Shown here: one piece after another, positions 1-6,928 of the stretch
How positions within the stretch are numbered: the first letter of the stretch is position 1
Layout: the number at the start of each line of letters is the position of its first letter
Source: a virus
Length of the DNA: 31,269 bases
Direction: 5' to 3' (one strand)
IMG/VR virus record: IMGVR_UViG_3300023116_000208
Coordinates: 1-31,269 of that record
Notes under the pieces: model-generated
What the model was told of the DNA's origin: nothing
The model's input: the letters and a program-made list of their open reading frames with translations, nothing else
Databases searched by the model: none
Translations under genes and position numbers: made by a program

Positions 1-461
1 CCTTTATCTAGCTTATTTTGTGTATTCTGTCCGTAGTCTACCGTGTAACTAATCTCATATTGATAAGTGCCACTTGTACTAGTGACATTAGCAGATGAGG
101 CAGTGACATACCAGGTAGAAAACTCTAAGGCCGCCGCACTAGATAAGTCTATCTCACGGGGCAAGGGCTCAGCTAATATGGCAGTGGTGCCCACTATCCT
201 TATTACTTTTACACTATACCATGCGTCCCCATCTGTCTTTAAAAAGCATAGCTCTTGATCACGTTCTAAACTAGTACTACTAGCTATAGTAAGTGTACGC
301 CTATCATTAGCTATGGAAGTCACGCTAATATCTGCCCGTGAGTGAGTAAGGTTACTAGTGACAGTACTAGACGCCTTAAAAGTTACACTAGGCGTGCCAC
401 TCACAGGGGCGGGGCTATTCCATGTAAAAGTGTAGTCTTGACTTGTAACGGCTTTTTTCAT
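1..461 (-). CDS. Partial structural protein gene, 3' end outside window
   Basis: An open frame runs on the minus strand from an ATG at 461 to the window edge without a stop (153 complete codons), so the C-terminus is missing. The ATG overlaps the TGA of the MuF-like gene in an ATGA junction, the coupling style seen elsewhere in this operon. The protein begins MKKAVTSQDYTFTW and is rich in Ser, Thr and Val with alternating hydrophobic residues, which suggests a beta-rich structural protein. I recognise no family. Its place directly after the capsid and minor head protein genes fits a head completion, connector or neck protein, but that rests on position only. Confidence 0.7.
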   Translation of the reverse strand, partial: MKKAVTSQDYTFTWNSPAPVSGTPSVTFKASSTVTSNLTHSRADISVTSIANDRRTLTIASSTSLERDQELCFLKTDGDAWYSVKVIRIVGTTAILAEPLPREIDLSSAAALEFSTWYVTASSANVTSTSGTYQYEISYTVDYGQNTQNKLDK

Positions 462-1366
462 TTCCTAGCTCCCTTGTTAGCGTTAGATATATCTTTAGTA
501 GTAGCTTTGTCTAGCTGTGCCGCTTTTATAAAGCCCTCTGTTACGGGACTCCATGAGTGGCGGCAATTATAACCCCCGCCCGCAGTCTTTACGCTAAGAC
601 CTTGCCTATTGTTTAAGCGTCTCATCTGTGAATCACTCACCACCTTATCTACTAGCGGTAAACAAAACTTACGAGTTAATCCATCTATGGGGCCTGTGTA
701 TAAATAATACTTAATACCCGCATCCTCAGCCACCGCCGCAGTCACACTACGCCCATACATACTAAGCTTAGTGTTAATCTCTGTGAGCTGCCTACCTTGT
801 GCTTTCTCCATCTTGAGTGCTAAAGCAGACATGGCAGAGCTAGCGGGTACATCTACGCTTATAGCTGTGAGTGCATCACGCACGCCCGCAGTAATTGTGG
901 GGAGAATGACATCATCAAACACGCCCTCTACCGCTGCGGTCTGCATAATATCTAGCTCATTTTGTATAGTGCTTGTAATGCCTAGACCTGGCTGTATTGT
1001 TCTCATAGTTTTATTAACTGACTGAGTAATCTTATCAGCTTGGTTAATAAAGTCATCTACTGCTATACCCATGCCCCCCTTAAGTATGAAGTCTACTAAC
1101 TGATCTCTACTTAGAGATAGTAGCGTTAAAGGATTAGTGGCATCTATAGCAGTCTCTAAAGTTTTTAGGAAGCTACCCCTAGCACGTGCTAGAGATGCTT
1201 TCATAGTATTCTCAGCTTTGATAATTGTTTTAAGCTCATTTATCTTAGCTTTCGTGATTTCAGCACGTGCCCCACTTTGACTAGATAGCTGCGTTTTTAA
1301 GTCTGCTATTGCTTTCTTATCTGCGTCAACTTCACTTAATAATGTGGGGGTTGCACTATCACACAT
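458..1366 (-). CDS. MuF-like minor head / head morphogenesis protein
   Basis: This 302-residue protein has a helical N-terminal half (residues 10-75 look like coiled coil) and a C-terminal module typical of phage head morphogenesis proteins: TRKFC at 231-235, then a Gly-rich GGGYNCRH at 263-270 followed by WSP. That T-R-x-F-C ... G-x-N-C-R-H pattern is the hallmark of the MuF/SPP1 gp7 C-terminal region; the two Cys and the His may bind metal. Such proteins sit inside or at the portal vertex and help assembly or DNA delivery. In Mu the gene lies between portal and protease; here it follows the capsid gene, 14 bp downstream. The canonical MuF N-terminal half is not obvious. The start at 1366 lacks a strong ribosome-binding site. 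Confidence 0.7.
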   Translation of the reverse strand: MCDSATPTLLSEVDADKKAIADLKTQLSSQSGARAEITKAKINELKTIIKAENTMKASLARARGSFLKTLETAIDATNPLTLLSLSRDQLVDFILKGGMGIAVDDFINQADKITQSVNKTMRTIQPGLGITSTIQNELDIMQTAAVEGVFDDVILPTITAGVRDALTAISVDVPASSAMSALALKMEKAQGRQLTEINTKLSMYGRSVTAAVAEDAGIKYYLYTGPIDGLTRKFCLPLVDKVVSDSQMRRLNNRQGLSVKTAGGGYNCRHSWSPVTEGFIKAAQLDKATTKDISNANKGARK

Positions 1367-1380
1367 GGTTACTCACTACA

Positions 1381-2388
1381 TTAAATGCAAGCTGTTAAGA
1401 TGTAACCAAGGGTAGAGTCAATAGCTTTAAACTGTTGTACTTCCTCTGCGTAGACATAACGGCGGGTAGCGTCTAGTGAATCATATTGACCCGCTACCAT
1501 GTTGCCAAAGTCAAAGTTAAGAGCAGCCACAGGCATACCTTTAACATTGCCGCTTTTTTGTACGATAGCATCACTACCTTTAAGGATACCACAGAAGATA
1601 TAATCATCATTCCAAATCTGAGCCTCTGAGGATGTCGCACCAGGTACCGCAGTTTCACGGCGTGCTTGACCAACATAGACATTAGGAATGTTTAAAACAT
1701 CTCTAATGATTGCTTGTACTGCACTATCATTAAGCACTAAGCTACCGCCAGCCGCGATGCCACTAGGTGTAGCACCTACTGTGAGGTATGATCTAAACTC
1801 AGGGTTACGGGCTAAAGCACGTGCTACACCACGGCCTAAAATAATAGTATCTGGGTTAATGCCATGAGCTGCCACAAATACTAAGTCTTTAAGCTTATCT
1901 AAGCCTGTGAGTGCATCCGTGCCCGCTGCGTCAACTTGACCACCCATAACCGCTGTACATGTAGCGTTAGTAAATGATGCGGTATCAAATAATAAATCAG
2001 CCGCACGCTTCTCCTTAGCTAGCATCATAGTACGTCTTACTTTACGTGCGATGCGTTGCTCTTCACTGCCTGGGTATTGACTATCAATAATATCTTCCAT
2101 AGCGATACTATCTTGAGCACTATAGATTTTAGCTTTGAAAGTTAAAGACGTTCTATCAAATGAGCCAATATTAGCACGGCCCGCACCAGGTGCACGCTCT
2201 AAGTCTAACTCTGGTGAGCCCATGAAATTACGCGTATTTTCTAGTAAGAATGTACCGCTACGCTCTGGGACTTTTACATTCTCAAATACTTGACCCGCGA
2301 TAAGCTGAGCATCACTTGGGATTACTTCACTTACAAGGCTTGTTAAGATCTCGTCTACTGGGTGGATATTGCTATATGAACTTGCCAT
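1381..2388 (-). CDS. Major capsid protein
   Basis: The 335-residue product has features of HK97-fold capsid proteins: an N-terminal region with a strong arm-like segment (VPERSGTFL, then NTRNFMGSPELDLERAPG), a central helix rich in charged residues (residues ~105-130, EEQRIARKVRRTMM), and a C-terminal half with an A-domain-like stretch (ILGRGVARALARNPEF; later QIWNDDYIFC). Length and position, immediately after a small decoration protein and a protease/scaffold gene, are what is expected. The ATG at 2388 is preceded by AAGGAG with 8-nt spacing, one of the best ribosome-binding sites in the operon, as fits a very abundant protein. The N-terminal part shows no obvious cleaved delta domain; scaffolding is supplied by the upstream gene. 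Confidence 0.85.
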   Translation of the reverse strand: MASSYSNIHPVDEILTSLVSEVIPSDAQLIAGQVFENVKVPERSGTFLLENTRNFMGSPELDLERAPGAGRANIGSFDRTSLTFKAKIYSAQDSIAMEDIIDSQYPGSEEQRIARKVRRTMMLAKEKRAADLLFDTASFTNATCTAVMGGQVDAAGTDALTGLDKLKDLVFVAAHGINPDTIILGRGVARALARNPEFRSYLTVGATPSGIAAGGSLVLNDSAVQAIIRDVLNIPNVYVGQARRETAVPGATSSEAQIWNDDYIFCGILKGSDAIVQKSGNVKGMPVAALNFDFGNMVAGQYDSLDATRRYVYAEEVQQFKAIDSTLGYILTACI

Positions 2389-2400
2389 TTATCCTACTCC

Positions 2401-2790
2401 TTATGCTAATGGGATAGATGGGCGTCTAAATTCTACCAAGATTTGATCATTGATAGATGTGCCCGTTTGATTTACGTTAGGAATGACAAAGCATGTAGGG
2501 AAAAACGTAGAGTCTGTAGCCTCTGCGGGTTGTACCTTACCGCCAGCCATCGCAGAGAAGCGAGGGGTGGCACTAAGGTCTGCTACCGCTTCACCTGAGA
2601 TTACTTTAGTTTCACCGCTTGTTACCACGTCCACAGCTTCACCCGCAGATGCGGCACGCTGTGCTACACCAATGCAAGCCACGTCTGTAGGTAAAGCAGT
2701 AATAGCCACTTTGCCGTTACTGTCTACACTTACTAGTGAGTACTCAGTGACAGCACTAGCACAAATAAAAGAATGTACTTGATTATTCAT
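2401..2790 (-). CDS. Capsid decoration / cement protein (DUF2190-like)
   Basis: A 129-residue, Ala/Val/Thr-rich beta protein containing SLVSVDSNGKVAI, CIGVAQRAASAGEAVDVVTS and SGEAVADLS. The order, a 'value now, offset, Gly-x-Ala-V' beta pattern, is typical of small head decoration proteins of the DUF2190 type that stud the capsid surface. It sits between the protease/scaffold and the capsid gene, the usual place. GGAG lies 7 nt upstream of the ATG at 2790. The call is by composition, size and context; no catalytic residues are expected. Confidence 0.65.
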   Translation of the reverse strand: MNNQVHSFICASAVTEYSLVSVDSNGKVAITALPTDVACIGVAQRAASAGEAVDVVTSGETKVISGEAVADLSATPRFSAMAGGKVQPAEATDSTFFPTCFVIPNVNQTGTSINDQILVEFRRPSIPLA

Positions 2791-2792
2791 TA

Positions 2793-3446
2793 TTAAACTC
2801 CATAAGCTTTGCGATAAGATACGGGATCTTGATCACGCACAATGTTTAAAGCTTCACTAAATGTGATTTGTTTCTCAGTAGCTAAAGTCTTGATCTTCTC
2901 ACTTAAAGTAGCTTTAGAGATCTCTTGACCGCTTGCACCGTGGCCCACTTCTTGTAGGGGTACAGCTTGACCGCTGGGGCGTTCGCTAAACATCTGCCAA
3001 AATGTGGGTTGTAGTTCTTTCATGTGCCACGCATCTACAGCAAACTTACGCTCAGCGGGTGTAATCTTGCCCTCACTAAGAAGTTGATTAACCGCTTTAT
3101 CACACTTAATAGCGTTATTCTCTTTAACTACAGTGTTAAGCTGCTCTTTAAGTGCTTGCACTTCATTAAGTAGAGCTACATTGGATGTATTGAATGATTC
3201 AGACATTTTTTTAACTTTGTCCTCATCCTCATTCTCATCCTCTGATTTTTTCTCATTATCATCATGCTCAGCCATCTTAGACTTATCATCATCATAATGC
3301 TCTTTAAGCTCTTCTTTTTTCTCATCCTCAGCCATAAGCTTAGATTCATTCTCAGCTTTCATATCTGCGAGCTGTGCTTCAAGTTGCTTAACTAGGGCAT
3401 CCTTAGCCTCTAGTTTAGCCATGAGCTCTTTTACTTGATCATCCAT
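2793..3446 (-). CDS. Nested in-frame scaffold protein (gpZ-like internal start)
   Basis: Codon 436 of the protease gene is an ATG at 3446 preceded by a perfect GAGGAG at 3453-3458 with 6-nt spacing, a stronger signal than many gene starts here. Initiation there would give a separate 217-residue protein starting MDDQVKELMAKLEAK, exactly at the junction between protease and coiled-coil scaffold. In Mu, genes I and Z have this arrangement, with the scaffold also made alone from an internal start in the protease gene. The function would be internal scaffolding of the procapsid in many copies, with few copies of the protease-fused form. The sequence signal is direct; its use is inferred. Confidence 0.65.
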   Translation of the reverse strand: MDDQVKELMAKLEAKDALVKQLEAQLADMKAENESKLMAEDEKKEELKEHYDDDKSKMAEHDDNEKKSEDENEDEDKVKKMSESFNTSNVALLNEVQALKEQLNTVVKENNAIKCDKAVNQLLSEGKITPAERKFAVDAWHMKELQPTFWQMFSERPSGQAVPLQEVGHGASGQEISKATLSEKIKTLATEKQITFSEALNIVRDQDPVSYRKAYGV

Positions 3447-4751
3447 ATTTAGCTCCTCACTTAATGTAATACGATCAATAGTGTTATGTGACTGTGCGGG
3501 GCGGGGTGTGAGCGTGATAGCTAAAAGCTGGGCCTCACCTAGCTTGCTGCCATCTCCCCTACTGAATATGTCGCCGTGGATATACTCAGGGCTTGACCAC
3601 AAGACTCCGCCCGCATTTTTAACAACCTCTAAGCCCCGCTCATTGTAAGCGGGCACAGCATAAAGGCCATCTTCTTTAATTTCTAAATCTACTATCATGC
3701 CTAGTGCGTTCCCACTTTCGGGCGGGGCGGGTGTGCCCCCTTGAAATGGGCTAGTAGCATGCTGCCAGTCAATAATCACGGGTGACTCTGCTTTATGCTC
3801 ATTGAATACCCGCACTAGCTCTGTTAGTAAATCTTGATCTATGGGCTTGCCTACTTTGTCACCACTGAGCCTGCTTGATACTTGACCCAGTGATAATGTC
3901 TTAAATGGCTTGCCTACTGTTAGTCCCTCTGGCACGTCATAAGATGAGCTATCACTTAAAAGAATAGCCTCACCATACGCTCTAAGGGATTGCGTTTTAT
4001 TATCCGCTGCGTTCATTTGTTTAACTACTTTCTTAGCAAAAGAATAGCCCGCATCACCGCCCCAGCCATCCCACGCCTGGCGGCCCTTGCCGTACTCATC
4101 CCAAGTGCTACCTTGTTTATCCACCTCATGGCGGGTAAAGTATGCAAGCATTCTACGCACTGTATTTGGGGATAGCTCACGGCCGTTAGCTAGATCACGG
4201 GCACGTGCTAAGCCTACTGAGGTCATGCCACGCTGAGAGGGGGGCTTTTCTGCTCTTTTCTTTAGAGCCCTAGCCGCCGCCTCTTGTGCCCCCTTGGGAG
4301 GGGTGAAGTTTATATGTGAATACTTTTGAGGCATAGCTAATGCCGTGGCCTCTGTCTTAGCGTCTGACTTTTGAGGATGGCCAGCGGGTAATAAATCTAA
4401 ATCACCTGTATAGGCTTTTTTTCTCTCACCTGTGCCCACAAGTTTTAGGAATGCTTTAACGCGGGCTAGTGCCCACTGCTCGCGGCTTGTAACATTAGGC
4501 CTATGAGATACACTATAAGCCCCCGCCCCACGTCTATAGACTGCCTTAAGCTTGCCCATGTCTACACGCTTTTTAGGTGACTTATACTTATCGTTATGCT
4601 TATTGCGTAGATTAACCAAGGCTTTCTCTGTGGATTCTGATATTTTAATATCACCACGTGAGCCACTAGCACTACCCTCTGGGTTTTTAGTGCTGCCCTT
4701 AATTCTATCTTTAGGCGGTGCGGGCGTCTGTGCCTGTGTACGCTTAACCAT
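2793..4751 (-). CDS. Mu I-like prohead protease fused to N-terminal DUF5824-type modules and C-terminal scaffold
   Basis: This 652-residue protein has at least four parts. Residues ~62-121 match the DUF5824 pattern (LKAVYRRGAGAYSVSHRP, WALARVKAFL). Residues ~176-247 form a module often seen next to phage proteases (GLARARDLANG, RHEVDKQG, GWGGDAG). Residues ~260-430 are a Mu gpI-like maturation protease, with VIIDWQHAT at 325-333 and WSSPEY at 385-390; the His and Ser there are the likely catalytic residues. Residues ~436-652 are a highly charged coiled coil (Glu/Lys/Asp-rich, ~437-555) plus a tail, as expected of an internal scaffold removed during maturation. The start at 4751 has AGGAGG 7 nt upstream. 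Mu I is normally about 360 residues, so the N-terminal modules are extra. The first ~35 residues are basic and low complexity. Confidence 0.8.
   Translation of the reverse strand: MVKRTQAQTPAPPKDRIKGSTKNPEGSASGSRGDIKISESTEKALVNLRNKHNDKYKSPKKRVDMGKLKAVYRRGAGAYSVSHRPNVTSREQWALARVKAFLKLVGTGERKKAYTGDLDLLPAGHPQKSDAKTEATALAMPQKYSHINFTPPKGAQEAAARALKKRAEKPPSQRGMTSVGLARARDLANGRELSPNTVRRMLAYFTRHEVDKQGSTWDEYGKGRQAWDGWGGDAGYSFAKKVVKQMNAADNKTQSLRAYGEAILLSDSSSYDVPEGLTVGKPFKTLSLGQVSSRLSGDKVGKPIDQDLLTELVRVFNEHKAESPVIIDWQHATSPFQGGTPAPPESGNALGMIVDLEIKEDGLYAVPAYNERGLEVVKNAGGVLWSSPEYIHGDIFSRGDGSKLGEAQLLAITLTPRPAQSHNTIDRITLSEELNMDDQVKELMAKLEAKDALVKQLEAQLADMKAENESKLMAEDEKKEELKEHYDDDKSKMAEHDDNEKKSEDENEDEDKVKKMSESFNTSNVALLNEVQALKEQLNTVVKENNAIKCDKAVNQLLSEGKITPAERKFAVDAWHMKELQPTFWQMFSERPSGQAVPLQEVGHGASGQEISKATLSEKIKTLATEKQITFSEALNIVRDQDPVSYRKAYGV
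3453..3458 (-). promoter_or_regulatory. Internal ribosome-binding site for nested scaffold
   Basis: GAGGAG on the minus strand, 6 nt before an in-frame ATG (3446) within the protease gene. It falls in codons for Glu-Glu-Leu at the protease-scaffold boundary, so the coding sequence could carry it by chance, but the position matches the domain boundary precisely. Confidence 0.6.
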
Positions 4752-4893
4752 TACGCCGCCTCCTAATAAGCTGCTCAGCGAGTAAAGCCGCCCCCCCGCC
4801 TGTGGCGTTAGCTGTGGCAGTTCTCTCTAGTGCTGATCTTTGGGCATCCTCTGGCAAGTCACCCGCCCCTAATCTTTCACGTATAGCCCGCTA
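4744..4893 (-). other. In-frame continuation of the portal frame beyond a TAG
   Basis: After the TAG at 4891-4893 the portal frame stays open for 48 sense codons and ends in TAA at 4744-4746, overlapping the start of the next gene by 8 nt. The first residues after the TAG read RAIRERLGAGDLPEDA, which looks like the normal end of DUF935 portal proteins (an acidic Asp-Asp-x-Leu, then a helical Arg-Glu-Arg-Leu-Gly segment). The rest is Ala/Thr/Gly-rich and ends in LLAEQLIRRRRNG. The codon style matches the surrounding genes. Without it, this would be the only gap of more than 100 bp within the capsid gene cluster. Confidence 0.7.
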
Positions 4894-6147
4894 TAATTCG
4901 TCATCTGGTGTTAATAATCCATATTGAACTAACGGCCCTAACATTCCCAAGGACTCTGCCAAATCATCTGTATCTAGCCCCGTGTGCACTAAGCGGGGTA
5001 ACTTGCTAGCTTCTACCGCACCATAGTTAAACTTAATCAAGCGGCCTATGGTGCCCGCCCCGCTTCTATCTACGCCACTTACTCTACTAGCTACTATGTC
5101 ACATAAGTTAATAGCGGCACGTCTAAACATGGATAAGTGAACTTCACCCACTGAGCGTGAGCCTGTATCTGTTATACCTAGGTTAGCAAACTGTGCTAAG
5201 AATGCTTGACTAATTTGATTGTCACACTCTTTAATAATATCTAGCGGGCCCTGAGAATATAGATAAGGGGTAGTGCTATAGCTATCAAACTTAACGGCGG
5301 CATTCTCTATTAAATATGCTTGCTCAGCGGCTAAGAATGCTTGAGCCTGTGCCTCCGCATCATTTACCATGGCGTCTATATCAGAATCATTAAGCCCTTG
5401 TAGCTCTGCTACTGATCTATCTACAGTTACTTTGGGTGTAGGTATGGCCCATCTATCTAAGCCCACGCACATCATATTACTTACACGTTGCTTAGTACGC
5501 CACCACCACCATACAGGGCGTAACATTCCTACGCCCTCAAAATTAGAGCCCGTCTTATTAAGCGTGAGAAGTAGTAGCTTATTAGCTGGTATGGGCTTAG
5601 GTATCTTAGTGATGCCTACCGTATTTTGAAGCACCCCGTCTAAATGCTGCCCATCTCTACTAAGCCACTCGTTATGTGCTGAGGGTTCACGGTCCGCATA
5701 ATAGTCTAGCCATATCTTTGTACGGCCCTCACTATCAAGCCCCACTTTATAAACTTCCTCAGCATATCTATAGCCTAGTGGTACATATTCAAATAAATAA
5801 GCTAATTGCTCCTCCCATGACATAGACATTTGGCCCGCGTAGCCATCAAAGCCCCACGCCTCATTAGCGTAGCGGGCTAGCTCCTCTGCCATGGGGTCAT
5901 GTTCTATGCCAGGCTCAAAACGCCATGTGGCACTTAGTAAAGTCTGACGTAACATGTGCCATGATCTTCTAACTACGGGGTCAGTCCTAAGCATCTCCTC
6001 AGCTTCATTAACCCAGTTAAGCCCCGTTAACCGTGTATTATTCTCATAGCCTGAAATACTGCCGCCACTTAGCTGTGTGCCCGTGATTCCGTAGGTTCTA
6101 AAATTTGGATAGCGTGCTTTTAAGTGTTTAGTATTTCTATTATTCAT
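4891..6147 (-). CDS. Portal protein (DUF935 / Mu gp29-like), ends at TAG
   Basis: The 418-residue product is a DUF935-type portal: RSWHMLRQTLLSATWRFEPG near residues 60-79, FEYVPLGYRYAEEVYK, VWWWWRTKQR, LAQFANLGITDTGSRSVGEVH and the ending LVQYGLLTPDDEL. Portals form the dodecameric ring for DNA entry and tail attachment. The stop is TAG, and the same frame continues with family-like sequence for 48 codons (see the extension feature), so the complete protein may be about 467 residues. The ATG at 6147 is preceded not by a free ribosome-binding site but by an 8-bp hairpin that contains AAGGG. It is followed by the protease/scaffold gene as in Mu-type heads. Confidence 0.8.
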   Translation of the reverse strand: MNNRNTKHLKARYPNFRTYGITGTQLSGGSISGYENNTRLTGLNWVNEAEEMLRTDPVVRRSWHMLRQTLLSATWRFEPGIEHDPMAEELARYANEAWGFDGYAGQMSMSWEEQLAYLFEYVPLGYRYAEEVYKVGLDSEGRTKIWLDYYADREPSAHNEWLSRDGQHLDGVLQNTVGITKIPKPIPANKLLLLTLNKTGSNFEGVGMLRPVWWWWRTKQRVSNMMCVGLDRWAIPTPKVTVDRSVAELQGLNDSDIDAMVNDAEAQAQAFLAAEQAYLIENAAVKFDSYSTTPYLYSQGPLDIIKECDNQISQAFLAQFANLGITDTGSRSVGEVHLSMFRRAAINLCDIVASRVSGVDRSGAGTIGRLIKFNYGAVEASKLPRLVHTGLDTDDLAESLGMLGPLVQYGLLTPDDEL

Positions 6148-6171
6148 AGTAACCCTTAAACGTGGGTTACT
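6148..6171 (-). promoter_or_regulatory. Hairpin directly in front of the portal start codon
   Basis: On the minus strand AGTAACCC and GGGTTACT form a perfect 8-bp stem with an 8-nt loop, and the 3' arm ends at the base before the portal ATG. The only ribosome-binding-like sequence (AAGGG) lies in the loop end and 3' arm, so folding would hide it. Read on the plus strand the same element is followed by TTTTT. A role in limiting portal translation (12 copies per head) is an inference. Confidence 0.5.
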
Positions 6172-6182
6172 TTTTACCCACT

Positions 6183-6377
6183 CTATTTAAGACTATTATT
6201 ACTATCCTCTAAAGCTTTGTCAATATTAGGGGGTAATAAATTACTCACTATGTCACAAAACAGCTTAACACTGTCTATGTATTCCTCTTGAGTAAAATTA
6301 TCTTTAGCATCTACTAGCATCTTGCGTGCTAGCTCTGTGATAGTGTTAGCTGTGTTAATATTCATGCTTGACCCCAT
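6183..6377 (-). CDS. Small protein of unknown function
   Basis: A 64-residue frame from ATG 6377, or 60 residues from the second Met (ATG 6365), which has GGGG closely upstream. The product is acidic and predicted helical (ITELARKMLVDAKDNFTQEE, LFCDIVSNLLPPNIDKALED), with no membrane segment or known motif. It ends in TAG; two codons later there is a TAA in frame. It sits between the terminator after the sigma-like gene and the portal gene, so it would be the first gene of a capsid transcript. I do not recognise the family. A role related to terminase or portal is possible only from position. Confidence 0.5.
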   Translation of the reverse strand: MGSSMNINTANTITELARKMLVDAKDNFTQEEYIDSVKLFCDIVSNLLPPNIDKALEDSNNSLK

Positions 6378-6435
6378 GCTTTAAGTGTGATAAAAGATAA
6401 TCACATATAAGATTAGGTCTCCCTGTGAGGCGAAA

Positions 6436-6472
6436 GAAAAGAGCTAAACTTCCTACGGTCATGGCTCTTTTT
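6436..6472. terminator. Inverted repeat with T-tract, likely bidirectional terminator
   Basis: The arms AAAAGAGC (6437-6444) and GCTCTTTT (6464-6471) pair around a 19-nt loop, directly after the stop of the sigma-like gene. On the plus strand the 3' arm runs into nine T; on the minus strand, the direction of the genes, the 3' arm reads GCTCTTTTCTTT. The loop is long for an intrinsic terminator, so efficiency is uncertain. If it works it separates the packaging/sigma genes from the portal-capsid genes. Confidence 0.5.
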
Positions 6473-6474
6473 TT

Positions 6475-6927
6475 TTATCCTAAGTTAGCCAGATCTTCAC
6501 GCATCACTCTAGTATGTGAGAATATAGTATTATGATTCATGCCTATAATTTTACTTATATCTTGGGCGGTATATCCTAAAGCTTTAAACTTAAGTATCTC
6601 TTTATATTTACTGCGGGCTATGAGCTGCCTACAATATACATACTGAGTAGCATCATGAATGGGCTCATCTTGTCTAGCCGCATATGTCTCTAACGCTCTA
6701 GCAACTATGCCAACATGACGCACATTATTTAAATGTATACGCCGCATGACTACAGTTACAAAGCCCGTGGGGGTGCCCTTGCTAGCTGTGTACTTATCAG
6801 CATTATCTATAATCTTAATTAGTGTGTCTTGCACCAGGTCATGTGCTTTATCTATGTTCTTAGTAAGTCGCATAGCTTGCTTAAGCATAAACTTGTTTTC
6901 ATATAGTTTTAGTATCTCATCATTCAT
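6475..6927 (-). CDS. ECF-like RNA polymerase sigma factor
   Basis: A 150-residue protein with the two-domain plan of small ECF sigma factors. Residues ~10-70 look like region 2 (AMRLTKNIDKAHDLVQDTLIKI, where DLVQDT is characteristic; then GFVTVVMRRIHLNN). Residues ~100-147 look like region 4, with a helix-turn-helix (ILKFKALGYTAQDISKIIGM followed by NHNTIFSHTRVMREDL). It would direct host RNA polymerase to phage promoters. It overlaps no neighbour but starts 2 bp after the methyltransferase stop, and a terminator-like hairpin follows it. Its place in the packaging operon, before the portal gene, suggests a late-gene switch. It could instead be a sigma-like DNA-binding protein without core binding. 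Confidence 0.75.
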   Translation of the reverse strand: MNDEILKLYENKFMLKQAMRLTKNIDKAHDLVQDTLIKIIDNADKYTASKGTPTGFVTVVMRRIHLNNVRHVGIVARALETYAARQDEPIHDATQYVYCRQLIARSKYKEILKFKALGYTAQDISKIIGMNHNTIFSHTRVMREDLANLG

Positions 6928-6928
6928 T

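Noticed and set aside
6390-6409. CRP-like site TGTGA ... TCACA upstream of the capsid genes
   Set aside because: The inverted repeat has 10 bases between the arms instead of 6, so it does not fit the CRP site.
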